Below, piece after piece: positions 32,757 to 42,208 of a stretch of DNA of 64,000 bases. The stretch is taken from NCBI RefSeq assembly GCF_031119625.1, contig NZ_JAVHZV010000017.1, positions 124,001 through 188,000 on the forward strand, given 5' to 3'. Made by a program: the position numbers and the translations under genes. Below the pieces are notes generated by a model. That model was not told the DNA's origin and ran no database searches. It saw only the letters and a program-made list of their open reading frames with translations. This stretch comes from Pseudomonas sp. G34 (GTDB taxonomy: Bacteria; Pseudomonadota; Gammaproteobacteria; Pseudomonadales; Pseudomonadaceae). The first letter of the stretch is position 1; every line of letters starts with the position of its first letter.

Positions 32757-34625
32757 ATGCTCAACAAATACCCTTTGTGGAAATACCTGCTGATCGCAGT
32801 TGTGCTGATCGTCAGTCTGATTTATTCCGCACCCAATCTTTACCCCGATGATCCGGCGATCCAGATCAGCGGGGCCAGTTCGGCGCAGACCATCGCGCAA
32901 GCCGATCTCGACCGTATCAGCAAGGCGCTGACCGAGGCGGGCATCGAGGTCAAGGCGTCGAACGTCGGCGAGAACGGCCGCAGTGGCCTGATCCGCCTGC
33001 TCAGCCAGGGCGACCAGCTGCCGGCCAAGGACGTTGTGCGCAAGACCCTGGGCGACAACTACGTGGTGGCCCTGAACCTGGCCCAGACCACGCCCGACTG
33101 GCTGCGCAGCCTCGGTGCGAGCCCGATGAAGCTCGGCCTCGACCTTTCCGGCGGCGTGCACTTCCTGCTCGAAGTCGACATGGACAAGGCCCTCGAGGTT
33201 CGTCGCCAGGTCTATGAGGGCGAACTCAAGAGCCTGCTGCGCAAGGAGCGTGTGCGTTACCGCAGCATGCCGCAGCAAGGTGGCGCGATCCAGCTGGGCT
33301 TCGCCGATGGCGACACCCTGGCCAAGGCCGAAGAGCTGATCCGCAAGGACTACAAGGATTTCAATCTCGAAACCCAGGAGCGTGGTGGCCAGCAGGTGCT
33401 GCGCGTCACCCTGACGCCGGCCAAGATCGCGGAAATTCGCGAGTATTCGATTCGCCAGAACCTGACCACCGTGCGTAACCGGGTCAATGAGCTGGGCGTC
33501 GCCGAGCCGCTGGTGCAGCGCCAGGGTGCCAACCGCATCGTGGTCGAGTTGCCGGGCGTGCAGGACACGGCCGAAGCCAAGCGTATCCTCGGCAAGACCG
33601 CCAACCTCGAGTTCCGTCTGGCCGCCGACCCGAATGCGCCGCGCGGCACCACCGAGCAGTTCGGCTTCCGCGAGGAAGGTCGCCCGCCGGTAGAGCTCGA
33701 GCGTGAGCTGATCATCACCGGTGATCAGGTGACCGATGCCCAGGCCAGTTTCGACGAGAACGGCCGTCCGCAGGTGAACATCCGCCTGGATGGCCATGGC
33801 GGCGACCTGATGAACCGCGCCACCCGCAGCAATGTCGGGCGCAGCATGGCGGTGATCTTCATCGAGCAGCGTCCGCAGACCCGCTACGTGAAGCAGATGG
33901 TCGACGGCGTCGAGCAGGAAGTGCAGGTCGACTCCTTCCGGGAAGAGAAGCAGATCATCAGCCTGGCGACCATCCAGTCGCCGCTGGGCAGCCAGTTCCG
34001 CATCACCGGCCTGAACGGCCAGGGTGAGTCCTCGGAGCTGGCGCTGCTGCTGCGCGCCGGTGGCCTGGCGGCGCCGATGTACTTCGCCGAAGAGCGCACC
34101 ATCGGCCCGAGCCTGGGTGCCGAGAACATCGTCAAGGGCATCGAGTCCACCGAGTGGGCGATGATCTTCGTGTCGCTGTTCATCATTGCCATTTACCGCT
34201 TCTTCGGCGTCCTGGCCACCATCGCCCTGGCGTTCAATCTGACCCTGCTGGTCGGGCTGATGTCGGTGATCGGCGCGACGCTCACCTTGCCAGGCATCGC
34301 CGGTATCGTGCTGACGCTGGGTATGGCGGTCGACGCCAACGTGCTGATCTTCTCGCGGATTCGCGAAGAGCTGGCCAGGGGGCTGTCGGTTCAGCGGGCG
34401 ATCCATGAAGGTTTCGATCGCGCCTATTCGGCAATTCTCGACAGTAACCTGACCACCTTGCTGGTCGGTGCAATCCTCTTCGCACTGGGCACCGGTCCGG
34501 TGAAGGGCTTTGCGGTAACGCTGTCGCTGGGCATCATCACCTCGATGTTCACGGCGATCATGTTCACCCGCGGCATGGTCAACCTGATCTTCGGTGGCCG
34601 TAACTTCAAGAAATTGTGGATCTAA
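32757..34625 (+). CDS. secD: protein translocase subunit SecD
   Basis: The 622-residue SecD has one N-terminal helix (YPLWKYLLIAVVLIVSLIY), a large periplasmic P1 domain containing GLDLSGGVHFLLEVD, and five C-terminal RND-type helices with GMAVDANVLIFSRIREEL. With SecF it uses the proton gradient to pull secreted proteins through the Sec channel on the periplasmic side. It ends 9 bases before secF. Confidence 0.97.
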   Translation: MLNKYPLWKYLLIAVVLIVSLIYSAPNLYPDDPAIQISGASSAQTIAQADLDRISKALTEAGIEVKASNVGENGRSGLIRLLSQGDQLPAKDVVRKTLGDNYVVALNLAQTTPDWLRSLGASPMKLGLDLSGGVHFLLEVDMDKALEVRRQVYEGELKSLLRKERVRYRSMPQQGGAIQLGFADGDTLAKAEELIRKDYKDFNLETQERGGQQVLRVTLTPAKIAEIREYSIRQNLTTVRNRVNELGVAEPLVQRQGANRIVVELPGVQDTAEAKRILGKTANLEFRLAADPNAPRGTTEQFGFREEGRPPVELERELIITGDQVTDAQASFDENGRPQVNIRLDGHGGDLMNRATRSNVGRSMAVIFIEQRPQTRYVKQMVDGVEQEVQVDSFREEKQIISLATIQSPLGSQFRITGLNGQGESSELALLLRAGGLAAPMYFAEERTIGPSLGAENIVKGIESTEWAMIFVSLFIIAIYRFFGVLATIALAFNLTLLVGLMSVIGATLTLPGIAGIVLTLGMAVDANVLIFSRIREELARGLSVQRAIHEGFDRAYSAILDSNLTTLLVGAILFALGTGPVKGFAVTLSLGIITSMFTAIMFTRGMVNLIFGGRNFKKLWI

Positions 34626-34634
34626 GGTGAAATC

Positions 34635-35552
34635 ATGAAGTTACCTTCACGCATTCCGTTCATGGCGATACGCAACATCGCGTTCGCCGTCACCGTGGTT
34701 ATCAGCCTTATCGGCCTGGGTAGCCTGTTCAAGCATGGCCTCAATTTCGGCCTGGATTTCACCGGTGGCACCCTGATCGAGCTGACCTACGAGCAGCCCG
34801 CCGATCTGGAGCTGATCAAGCGTGAGCTCGGTCAGGCCGGTTACAACGACGCCGTGGTGCAGAGCTTCGGCTCCACCACCGACGTGCTGGTGCGTCTGGC
34901 CGGCGACTCGCCCGACCTGGGCAACGAAGTGGCCACTGCGCTGCGCAAGATCGACGACACCTCGTTCGAGGTCAAGCGTGTCGAGTTCGTCGGCCCGCAG
35001 GTGGGTGAGGAGCTGCGTGACCAGGGCGGCCTGGCCATGCTGCTGGCACTGGGCGGCATCCTGCTGTACCTGGCCTTTCGCTTTCAGTGGAAGTTCGGGG
35101 TCGGCGCGGTTGGCTCCCTGGCCCACGACATCATCGTCACGCTCGGCATCCTGGCCTTCTTCAAGGTGCCCTTCGACCTGACCGTGCTGGCAGCGGTGCT
35201 GGCGATGGTGGGCTACTCGCTGAACGACACCATCATCATCTACGACCGCATTCGCGAAAACTTCCGGATGATGCGCAAGGCCGACATCATCGAGAACATC
35301 GATGTCTCGGTGACCCAGACCCTGCTGCGTACCATCGCCACCTCGCTGTCGACTGCCCTGGCGCTGGTCGCGCTGCTGGTATTCGGTGGCGACAGCCTGG
35401 GCGGCTTCGCGCTGACCCTGTTGATCGGCGTGGTAGTGGGTACCTACTCCTCGGTGTACATCAGTGCGCCGGTGCTGATCTGGCTGAAGCTGACCTCCGA
35501 GGATCTGATTCCTCCGGCGGCTGATGCCGAGGGTGTCGACGACCGCCCCTAA
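34635..35552 (+). CDS. secF: protein translocase subunit SecF
   Basis: The 305-residue SecF carries GLDFTGGTLIEL after its first helix and the RND motif SLNDTIIIYDRIRENFR in the C-terminal helices. It partners SecD. A strong terminator follows the stop, marking the end of the queA-tgt-yajC-secDF unit. Confidence 0.97.
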   Translation: MKLPSRIPFMAIRNIAFAVTVVISLIGLGSLFKHGLNFGLDFTGGTLIELTYEQPADLELIKRELGQAGYNDAVVQSFGSTTDVLVRLAGDSPDLGNEVATALRKIDDTSFEVKRVEFVGPQVGEELRDQGGLAMLLALGGILLYLAFRFQWKFGVGAVGSLAHDIIVTLGILAFFKVPFDLTVLAAVLAMVGYSLNDTIIIYDRIRENFRMMRKADIIENIDVSVTQTLLRTIATSLSTALALVALLVFGGDSLGGFALTLLIGVVVGTYSSVYISAPVLIWLKLTSEDLIPPAADAEGVDDRP

Positions 35553-35588
35553 AGCGTGACTCGGTCATCATCTGCACTGCACTAAAGG

Positions 35589-35618
35589 CGGGCGGCAAGG
35601 GAACTTGTCGCCCGTTTT
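35589..35618 (+). terminator. Rho-independent terminator after secF
   Basis: CGGGCGGCAAG pairs with CTTGTCGCCCG (one G-T wobble) across GGAA, followed by TTTTG. It lies 37 bp after the secF stop. Confidence 0.9.
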
Positions 35619-35679
35619 GCCTTTCCAAGGCTGGGAGTAGGGCGCATATAGGCGCCGCAGTTGTGATCAGGAGAATCGC

Positions 35680-36222
35680 ATGAACAAGTCATTGTTGGTT
35701 GGTGCTGTGCTGGGTGCTGTCGGTGTCACTGCCGGTGGTGCCGTCGCGACCTACAGTATGGTGAGCGGGCCTAAGTACGCCGAGGTTCTGGCGGTCAAGC
35801 CGGTAACCGAAACCATCAAGACCCCGCGCGAAGAATGCCGGGATGTGGCCGTGACGCGTCAGCGTCCGGTGCAGGACCAGCACCAGATCGCCGGTACGGC
35901 GATCGGCGCCGTGGTCGGTGGCCTGCTGGGTAACCAGGTGGGCGGCGGTAACGGCAAGAAGATTGCCACCGTTGCCGGTGCGGTCGGTGGCGGTTACGCC
36001 GGCAACAAGGTGCAGGAAGGCATGCAGACGCGTGATACCTACACCACCACCGAAACCCGCTGCAAGACCGTCCACGACACCAGCGAGAAGATCGTTGGCT
36101 ATGACGTGAAATACGATCTGGATGGCAAGGTCGGTCGCGTGCGCATGGACGAAGAGCCGGGCAGCAAGCTTCCGGTTCGTGACGGCAAGGTGGTAGTTGC
36201 CAGCTCCGAAGCTGACGAGTAA
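35680..36222 (+). CDS. glycine-zipper 2TM-domain envelope protein
   Basis: The 180-residue protein starts with a hydrophobic signal or anchor (KSLLVGAVLGAVGVTAGGAV) without a lipobox Cys. The central glycine zipper (AGTAIGAVVGGLLGNQVGGG and GAVGGGYAGNKVQ, about residues 70-110) matches the 2TM_1/Rick_17kDa family. The C-terminal part has two Cys residues and VKYDLDGKVGRVRMDEEPG. These proteins are envelope-located, often outer-membrane, of uncertain role. The gene is flanked by terminators on both sides and is therefore monocistronic. Confidence 0.85.
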   Translation: MNKSLLVGAVLGAVGVTAGGAVATYSMVSGPKYAEVLAVKPVTETIKTPREECRDVAVTRQRPVQDQHQIAGTAIGAVVGGLLGNQVGGGNGKKIATVAGAVGGGYAGNKVQEGMQTRDTYTTTETRCKTVHDTSEKIVGYDVKYDLDGKVGRVRMDEEPGSKLPVRDGKVVVASSEADE

Positions 36223-36240
36223 TCGTCTGGCGGATGTAAA

Positions 36241-36265
36241 AAGGCGCTCCCCGGAGCGCCTTTTT
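36241..36265 (+). terminator. first of two tandem terminators after the glycine-zipper gene
   Basis: AAGGCGCT and AGCGCCTT pair around CCCCGG and are followed by TTT. It lies 18 bp after the stop codon. Confidence 0.9.
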
Positions 36266-36275
36266 CATGGGCAAT

Positions 36276-36303
36276 AAAAAACCGGCCCTGGGCCGGTTTT
36301 TTT
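36276..36303. terminator. second, bidirectional terminator facing suhB
   Basis: AAAAAACCGGCCC and GGCCGGTTTTTTT form a stem with A- and T-rich flanks, so it can act on both strands. It probably also ends the suhB transcript coming from the other side. Confidence 0.88.
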
Positions 36304-36345
36304 ATGAGTCAGTTTTAAAGTCTAGCGAGCTAGAGCAATGCAAGG

Positions 36346-36412
36346 CAAAAGCAGGCGAGGAAGCGGAGTGTACTTTTGTACATGAGCATTCCGAGCCTGC
36401 TTTTAACGCCGC
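36346..36412 (-). repeat. dispersed hairpin repeat, copy 2
   Basis: This is the reverse-complement partner of the repeat at 32559-32625. Its centre folds as TGTAC-AAAA-GTACA, keeping the pairing of copy 1 with a T-A to G-C change. Similarity appears to continue weakly toward 36310. It lies between the tandem terminators and the suhB stop. Confidence 0.82.
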
Positions 36413-36444
36413 AGTGCCGACGCGCAGCAGACTTTCGCTGATTC

Positions 36445-37260
36445 TTAGCGCTTGAGCGAAGCCGACAGGTGCGGCTGAATCGCGGTCAGTACCGCCTTGA
36501 AGCACTTGGTGTTGCCGGCAACGATCTGGCCTTTCTCGAGGAATTCATGGCCGCCGCTGAAGTCGCTGACCAGGCCGCCCGCTTCCTGGATCAGCAGGGC
36601 GCCGGCTGCCATGTCCCACTCGGACAGGCCGAATTCCCAGAACGCATCGAAGCGGCCCGCTGCCACGTAGGCCAGGTCCAGGCTGGCAGCGCCAGCGCGG
36701 CGCACGCCGGCGGTCTGGCCGACCAGGCTGCGGAACATGCCCAGGTAGTTCTCGAGGTTGTCGAGCTGGTCGTTGCGGAACGGAAAGCCGGTGCCGAGCA
36801 GGGCGCCGTCCAGGCTCTTGCGGTTGCTGACGCGCAGGCGGCGACCGTTCAGGGCGGCGCCACGGCCGCGGCTGGCGGTGAATTCTTCCTGGCGAACCGG
36901 ATCGATGATCACCGCGTGCTCCAGGCGGCCGCGGTATTTGCAGGCCAGGCTGACGGCGAAATGCGGAACGCCGCGCACGAAGTTGGTGGTGCCGTCGAGC
37001 GGGTCGATGATCCACTGGTAGTCGGCGCCTTCACCGCTGCCTTCGAGCAGGCCGCCTTCCTCGCCGAGGAAGCTGTGGGTCGGGTACGCCTTGCGCAGGG
37101 CTTGGACGATCATCAGCTCGGCCGAGCGGTCGATCTCGGTCACGTAGTCCTTGGCATCCTTTTCATCCACCGAGATGACATCCAGGCGTTCGATGGAGCG
37201 GAAGATCATTTCACCGGCGCTGCGGGCGGCGCGCAGGGCGATATTCAGCATGGGCTGCAT
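36445..37260 (-). CDS. suhB: inositol-1-monophosphatase family protein SuhB
   Basis: The 271-residue protein carries the Mg-dependent phosphatase motifs FLGEEGG and IDPLDGTTNFVRGVPHFAVS, and the C-terminal WDMAAGALLIQEAGG. SuhB dephosphorylates inositol monophosphate in vitro. In E. coli it is also part of the rRNA antitermination complex, and in P. aeruginosa it affects virulence regulation. It is divergent from trmJ across 143 bp. Confidence 0.95.
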   Translation of the reverse strand: MQPMLNIALRAARSAGEMIFRSIERLDVISVDEKDAKDYVTEIDRSAELMIVQALRKAYPTHSFLGEEGGLLEGSGEGADYQWIIDPLDGTTNFVRGVPHFAVSLACKYRGRLEHAVIIDPVRQEEFTASRGRGAALNGRRLRVSNRKSLDGALLGTGFPFRNDQLDNLENYLGMFRSLVGQTAGVRRAGAASLDLAYVAAGRFDAFWEFGLSEWDMAAGALLIQEAGGLVSDFSGGHEFLEKGQIVAGNTKCFKAVLTAIQPHLSASLKR

Positions 37261-37403
37261 GGAGGTTCACCTGGGGTCGTAATAAAGCCGGCCATTCTAG
37301 CAGAAAAGATTCGGGCGGTAAGTGCCGGCCGTTGCCTGCGTGGCACAAAGAAGGGGGCTTCTGTAAGATTTGTCACCTCATTTATCCGACGCGGGCCTCT
37401 ACC

Positions 37404-38180
37404 TTGCTGCAGAACATTCGAGTGGTACTGGTCAATACCAGTCATCCCGGCAATATCGGCGGGGTGGCCAGGGCCATGAAAAACATGGGGCTGTCGCGCC
37501 TGGTGCTGGTCGAGCCGCGGCAGTTTCCCAGTGACGAAGCGGTGGCCCGGGCCTCCGGCGCTAGCGATATCCTCGATTGCGCCCAGGTGGTGTCCTGCCT
37601 CGAAGAGGCGCTGGTCGGCTGCAGCCTGGCCTTTGGCACCAGTGCTCGCGAGCGGCGCATTCCCTGGCCGTTGATCGATCCGCGCGAGTGTGGCGTGGCG
37701 GCGGTGCAGAAGGCCGTCGAAGGCGGCGAGGTGGCGCTGGTGTTCGGGCGTGAGCACGCCGGCCTGACCAACGAAGAGCTGCAGCGCTGTCATTTTCACG
37801 TGCATATTCCCTCCGATCCGGCATTCAGCTCGCTGAACCTGGCGGCTGCCGTGCAGGTGCTGACCTACGAAGTGCGTATGGCGGCCTTGGCGCGCGAGGT
37901 TGTGCCGGCGCCGGTGCGTGAGGAAGGGCTCGCCGATGAGGGTGATCAGCCGGTGACGGCGGACGAAATGGAGTCCTTTTACGGGCATCTGGAAAAGTCG
38001 TTGGTGGAAATCGGCTTTCTCGATCCCGCCAGCCCGCGGCATCTGATGAGTCGCCTGCGTCGCCTGTACGGGCGCAGCGAGGTGACCCGGCTGGAAATGA
38101 ATATCTTGCGCGGCATCTTGACCGAAACCCTCAAGGCGGCGCGCGGTGAGCACCACAAACGGGGAAAGACTGATGTTTGA
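37404..38180 (+). CDS. trmJ: tRNA (cytidine/uridine-2'-O-)-methyltransferase TrmJ
   Basis: The 258-residue SPOUT methyltransferase modifies the ribose at position 32 of several tRNAs. Family motifs are [20 protein letters not shown] at the N-terminus, [16 protein letters not shown] in the SAM-binding knot, and a C-terminal dimer extension. I chose the TTG at 37404 ([13 protein letters not shown]), which gives the usual length. The longer frame from 37332 adds Cys-rich sequence not typical of the family. It overlaps cysE by 8 bases. Confidence 0.93.
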   Translation: MLQNIRVVLVNTSHPGNIGGVARAMKNMGLSRLVLVEPRQFPSDEAVARASGASDILDCAQVVSCLEEALVGCSLAFGTSARERRIPWPLIDPRECGVAAVQKAVEGGEVALVFGREHAGLTNEELQRCHFHVHIPSDPAFSSLNLAAAVQVLTYEVRMAALAREVVPAPVREEGLADEGDQPVTADEMESFYGHLEKSLVEIGFLDPASPRHLMSRLRRLYGRSEVTRLEMNILRGILTETLKAARGEHHKRGKTDV

Positions 38181-38952
38181 GCGCATGCGGGAAGATATCC
38201 AGGGTGTTTTTCATCGTGATCCGGCGGCGCGCAATGCCTTCGAGGTGGTCACCTGCTACCCCGGGCTGCATGCAGTCTGGCTGCATCGTGCGGCGCACGC
38301 GCTGTGGGGCTCCGGTTGGAAGTGGCTGGCACGGGGCGTGTCGAACTTCAGCCGCTGGCTGACCGGTATCGAGATCCACCCGGGGGCGGTCATTGGCCGG
38401 CGCTTTTTCATCGATCACGGCATGGGTATCGTCATCGGCGAAACCGCCGAAATCGGCGATGACGTGACGCTTTACCAGGGCGTGACCCTGGGTGGTACCA
38501 GCTGGAACAAGGGCAAGCGCCACCCGACGCTGGAAGATGGCGTGGTGGTGGGTGCCGGCGCCAAGGTGCTCGGTCCGTTCACGGTGGGTGCCGGTGCCAA
38601 GATCGGCTCCAATGCGGTGGTCACCAAGGCGGTGCCAGCCGGTGCGACCGCGGTGGGTATTCCCGCCAAGATCATCGTCAAGGGTGGTGACGGGATCGAG
38701 GCGCAACGCCAGGCCATGGCCGACAAGCTCGGTTTCGATGCCTACGGCGTCAGCCAGGACATGCCCGACCCCGTGGCCCGTGCGATCGGCCAGTTGCTCG
38801 ATCACCTGCATGCGGTCGACAGCCGCCTGGAGGGCATCTGCGGTGCACTGGGGGAGCTGGGCAGTGACTACTGCGCCAAGGATATGCCGCAACTGCGTGA
38901 CGAGGATTTCGCCGGCGTCTGCAAGGAGTCGGGCGACAAGCCGGCGGTGTGA
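38173..38952 (+). CDS. cysE: serine O-acetyltransferase
   Basis: The 259-residue CysE makes O-acetylserine from serine and acetyl-CoA, the committed step of cysteine synthesis. The left-handed beta-helix hexapeptide repeats run through [40 protein letters not shown] and [19 protein letters not shown], with the catalytic His and Asp in the first of these. The ATG at 38173 gives [13 protein letters not shown]. It is the gene just before the isc operon, which needs cysteine as its sulfur donor. Confidence 0.96.
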   Translation: MFERMREDIQGVFHRDPAARNAFEVVTCYPGLHAVWLHRAAHALWGSGWKWLARGVSNFSRWLTGIEIHPGAVIGRRFFIDHGMGIVIGETAEIGDDVTLYQGVTLGGTSWNKGKRHPTLEDGVVVGAGAKVLGPFTVGAGAKIGSNAVVTKAVPAGATAVGIPAKIIVKGGDGIEAQRQAMADKLGFDAYGVSQDMPDPVARAIGQLLDHLHAVDSRLEGICGALGELGSDYCAKDMPQLRDEDFAGVCKESGDKPAV

Positions 38953-39012
38953 TGCGGGGTGGGGCGGGCTTTGCTATGATCCGCCGCCGCTTGGCGTGGG
39001 GAGGGGTGTCTA

Positions 39013-39037
39013 AAGTCCGAGTATTTTAGTTGGTCTT
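39013..39037. promoter_or_regulatory. possible second IscR type-1-like box
   Basis: The segment around CCGAGTATTTTAGTTGG agrees with about 17 of 25 positions of the type-1 IscR consensus. It is adjacent to a better box at 39038. Paired IscR sites before iscR are known from E. coli. This one is degenerate and needs a binding test. Confidence 0.4.
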
Positions 39038-39071
39038 ATAGTTGACTCAAATACTCGGATAAGAGGATAAT
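39038..39071 (+). promoter_or_regulatory. isc promoter with IscR type-1 box over the -35
   Basis: TTGACT (39042-39047) and GATAAT (39066-39071) are separated by 18 bases, a good sigma-70 promoter for iscR. The 25 bases 39038-39062 match the type-1 IscR consensus at about 21 positions and cover the -35. Fe-S-loaded IscR would therefore repress, as in E. coli. Confidence 0.75.
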
Positions 39072-39103
39072 CGCCTCACATTGTGAATCCTTGGTAACCC
39101 TTC

Positions 39104-39601
39104 ATGCGACTGACTACCAAAGGCCGATACGCCGTGACCGCCATGCTCGATCTGGCGCTGCATGCCCAGAATGGGCCGGTATCCCTCGCCGATATCTCCG
39201 AGCGTCAGGGTATTTCCCTTTCCTATCTCGAGCAGCTGTTCGCCAAGCTTCGTCGTGGCAGCCTGGTGTCCAGCGTGCGCGGCCCGGGTGGTGGTTATCA
39301 GCTGTCGCGCAACATGCAGGGCATCCAGGTCGCCGAGGTGATCGACGCGGTCAACGAATCCGTCGATGCCACGCGTTGCCAGGGGCAGGGCGGTTGCCAT
39401 TCCGGCGATATCTGCCTGACCCACCACCTGTGGTGCGACCTGAGCCAGCAGATTCACGAGTTTCTCAGCGGCATCAGCCTGGCCGACCTGGTCACGCGCC
39501 GTGAAGTGCAGGAAGTCGCCCAGCGTCAGGATCAACGTCGCTGCGCCAGCAACGGCAGGGCGCACCTTCTGGATAAGATTGAAGCGTCCACCGTCGATTG
39601 A
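39104..39601 (+). CDS. iscR: Fe-S cluster assembly transcriptional repressor IscR
   Basis: The 165-residue Rrf2 family regulator starts [20 protein letters not shown]. It has a winged helix ([20 protein letters not shown]), and the [2Fe-2S] ligands lie in [20 protein letters not shown], including three Cys and a His. In its cluster-bound form it represses the isc operon, giving feedback on Fe-S supply. The upstream region holds one good and one weak predicted binding site. Confidence 0.97.
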   Translation: MRLTTKGRYAVTAMLDLALHAQNGPVSLADISERQGISLSYLEQLFAKLRRGSLVSSVRGPGGGYQLSRNMQGIQVAEVIDAVNESVDATRCQGQGGCHSGDICLTHHLWCDLSQQIHEFLSGISLADLVTRREVQEVAQRQDQRRCASNGRAHLLDKIEASTVD

Positions 39602-39647
39602 GCACGCAAGGCGCCGGCCTGATACCTGATTAGGAGATACCGAAAAA

Positions 39648-40862
39648 ATGAAATTGCCAATCTACCTGGATTACTCCGCGACAACGCCGGTCGACCCGCG
39701 CGTTGCGCAGAAAATGATCGAATGCCTGACCAACGAAGGCAACTTCGGCAACCCGGCTTCGCGTTCCCACGTGTTCGGCTGGAAGGCCGAGGAAGCGGTC
39801 GAAAACGCCCGTCGCCAGGTTGCCGAGCTGGTCAACGCCGACCCGCGCGAAATCGTCTGGACCTCCGGGGCTACCGAGTCCGACAACCTTGCCATCAAGG
39901 GCGTCGCCACCTTCTACGCCAGCAAGGGCAAGCACCTGATCACCTCGAAGATCGAGCACAAGGCGGTGCTCGACACCATGCGTCAGCTCGAGCGTGAGGG
40001 CTTCGAAGTCACCTACATCGAGCCTGGCGAAGATGGCCTGATCACCCCGGCCATGGTCGAGGCGGCGCTGCGTGAGGACACCACGCTGGTGTCGATCATG
40101 CACGTCAACAACGAGATCGGTACCGTCAACGACATCGCCGCGATCGGCGAACTGTTGCGTGCTCGTGGCGTGTTCTTCCACGTCGACGCGGCCCAGTCGA
40201 CCGGCAAGGTCGAGATCGACCTGCAAAAGCTCAAGGTCGACCTGATGGCCTTCTCGGCGCACAAGACCTACGGCCCGAAAGGCGTTGGTGCCCTGTACGT
40301 TCGCCGCAAGCCGCGTATTCGCCTGGAAGCCCAGACCCACGGTGGTGGTCACGAACGGGGCATGCGCTCCGGCACCCTGGCGACCCACCAGTGCGTCGGC
40401 ATGGGTGAAGCCTTCCGTATCGCCAAGGAAGAAATGGCCGCCGAAAACGCCAAGGTACTGGCGCTGCGCGACCGCTTCTTCAAACAGGTCGACGGCCTGG
40501 AAGAGCTGTACATCAACGGCAGCATGACGGCCCGCGTTCCGCACAACCTGAACCTGAGCTTCAACTACGTTGAAGGCGAGTCGCTGATCATGGCCCTCAA
40601 GGACCTGGCGGTGTCGTCCGGTTCGGCCTGTACCTCGGCGTCCCTGGAGCCTTCCTACGTGCTGCGTGCCCTGGGCCGCAACGACGAACTGGCACACAGC
40701 TCGATTCGCTTCACCTTCGGCCGCTTCACCACCGAAGAAGAAGTCGACTACGCCGCGCAGAAGGTCTGCGAGGCCGTTACCAAGCTGCGCGAATTGTCGC
40801 CGCTCTGGGATATGTTCAAAGAAGGTGTCGACATTTCCAAGGTGGAATGGGCAGCACACTAA
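39648..40862 (+). CDS. iscS: cysteine desulfurase IscS
   Basis: The 404-residue PLP enzyme takes sulfur from cysteine for Fe-S clusters and tRNA thiolation. The PLP Lys is in [19 protein letters not shown]. The persulfide-forming Cys is in [19 protein letters not shown] on the mobile loop. The N-terminus [19 protein letters not shown] is typical. Confidence 0.98.
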   Translation: MKLPIYLDYSATTPVDPRVAQKMIECLTNEGNFGNPASRSHVFGWKAEEAVENARRQVAELVNADPREIVWTSGATESDNLAIKGVATFYASKGKHLITSKIEHKAVLDTMRQLEREGFEVTYIEPGEDGLITPAMVEAALREDTTLVSIMHVNNEIGTVNDIAAIGELLRARGVFFHVDAAQSTGKVEIDLQKLKVDLMAFSAHKTYGPKGVGALYVRRKPRIRLEAQTHGGGHERGMRSGTLATHQCVGMGEAFRIAKEEMAAENAKVLALRDRFFKQVDGLEELYINGSMTARVPHNLNLSFNYVEGESLIMALKDLAVSSGSACTSASLEPSYVLRALGRNDELAHSSIRFTFGRFTTEEEVDYAAQKVCEAVTKLRELSPLWDMFKEGVDISKVEWAAH

Positions 40863-40904
40863 AAGCTGCCGGTGAGCGGCCCCTGATGAGAGAGGATTGA
40901 TAAC

Positions 40905-41291
40905 ATGGCTTACAGTGAAAAGGTCATCGACCACTACGAGAACCCGCGCAACGTCGGCAAGATGAACGCGGAAGACCCGGACGTCGGCACCGGCATGGTC
41001 GGTGCGCCGGCCTGCGGCGACGTGATGCGCCTGCAGATCAAGGTCAACGAGCAGGGCGTCATCGAAGATGCCAAGTTCAAGACCTACGGCTGCGGTTCCG
41101 CCATTGCCTCCAGCTCCCTGGCCACCGAGTGGATGAAGGGCAAGACGCTGGATGAGGCGGAAACCATCAAGAACACCCAGCTCGCCGAAGAACTGGCGTT
41201 GCCGCCGGTGAAGATCCACTGCTCGGTCCTCGCCGAGGACGCCATCAAGGCGGCCGTGCGCGACTACAAGCAGAAGAAAGGTTTGCTCTAA
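40905..41291 (+). CDS. iscU: Fe-S cluster scaffold IscU
   Basis: The 128-residue scaffold has its three conserved cysteines in GAPACGDVM, YGCGSAIASS and KIHCSVLAEDAI, and the LPPVK motif recognised by the chaperone HscA (as ALPPVKIHC). It builds a [2Fe-2S] cluster with IscS and hands it on with HscA and HscB. Confidence 0.98.
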   Translation: MAYSEKVIDHYENPRNVGKMNAEDPDVGTGMVGAPACGDVMRLQIKVNEQGVIEDAKFKTYGCGSAIASSSLATEWMKGKTLDEAETIKNTQLAEELALPPVKIHCSVLAEDAIKAAVRDYKQKKGLL

Positions 41292-41303
41292 GGAGGTTTG
41301 TCG

Positions 41304-41627
41304 ATGGCTATCAGCATGACTCAGGCTGCCGCTCAGCATATCCAGCGTTCCCTTGATGGGCGCGGAAAGGGTGAGGGCATCCGCCTGGGCGTCCGCACCA
41401 CCGGCTGCTCCGGTCTGGCCTACGTGTTGGAGTTCGTCGACGAAACCGCCAGCGAAGACCAGGTGTTCGAGAGCCATGGCGTCAAGGTGATCATCGATCC
41501 CAAGAGCCTGGTCTACCTTGACGGCACCGAGCTCGATTTCGTGCGCGAGGGGTTGAACGAAGGCTTCAAGTTCAACAACCCGAACGTGCGCGGCGAGTGC
41601 GGCTGCGGCGAAAGCTTCAACATCTGA
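41304..41627 (+). CDS. iscA: A-type Fe-S carrier IscA
   Basis: The 107-residue protein has the HesB/IscA ligands: one Cys in [16 protein letters not shown] and two in [10 protein letters not shown] near the end. It carries clusters to target enzymes, especially [4Fe-4S] proteins. AAGGAGG at 41290-41296 is a strong ribosome binding site for the ATG at 41304. The stop overlaps the hscB start. Confidence 0.96.
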   Translation: MAISMTQAAAQHIQRSLDGRGKGEGIRLGVRTTGCSGLAYVLEFVDETASEDQVFESHGVKVIIDPKSLVYLDGTELDFVREGLNEGFKFNNPNVRGECGCGESFNI

Positions 41628-42154
41628 TGAAGCATTCAGGCCCTTGTCACTTCGCCCTGTTCGAGTTGCAGCCGAGTTTTCGTCTGGATCTCGAACAGTT
41701 GGCCGTCCGTTATCGCGAACTGGCGCGCAGCGTGCACCCGGATCGTTTCGCCGATGCCTCCGAGCGTGAACAGCGCGTGGCACTCGAGCGTTCGGCAAGC
41801 CTCAACGAGGCTTACCGCACGCTGAAGAGCGATTCGCAGCGCGCGCGTTACCTGCTGGCGATGCGTGGCCCCGAGTTGCCACTGGAAGTCACCGTGCAGG
41901 ATCCTGACTTCCTGATGCAGCAGATGCAGTGGCGCGAAGAGCTCGAAGACCTGCAGGACGACGCCGATCTGGCGGGTGTGGCGGCCTTCAAGGGGCGCCT
42001 GAAAGTGGCCCAGCAGGCGCTGAACGAACGCTTCGCCGAAGCTTGGGAGGACGATGCGCGCCGAGAAGAGGCCGAACGCCTGATGCGCCGCATGCAGTTT
42101 CTCGACAAGCTTTCCCACGAGGTGCGCCAGCTCGAAGAGCGCCTCGACGATTAA
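41627..42154 (+). CDS. hscB: co-chaperone HscB (Hsc20)
   Basis: The 175-residue J-domain protein contains the HPD motif in [13 protein letters not shown], followed by a C-terminal helical domain that binds IscU. It stimulates HscA ATPase during cluster transfer. The ATG at 41627 overlaps the iscA TGA by one base. Confidence 0.95.
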   Translation: MKHSGPCHFALFELQPSFRLDLEQLAVRYRELARSVHPDRFADASEREQRVALERSASLNEAYRTLKSDSQRARYLLAMRGPELPLEVTVQDPDFLMQQMQWREELEDLQDDADLAGVAAFKGRLKVAQQALNERFAEAWEDDARREEAERLMRRMQFLDKLSHEVRQLEERLDD

Positions 42155-42208
42155 TGCTCGTACGGCTGCCGTGGCCGTGCCTGATACTCAAATAAGCACT
42201 GACTACCT

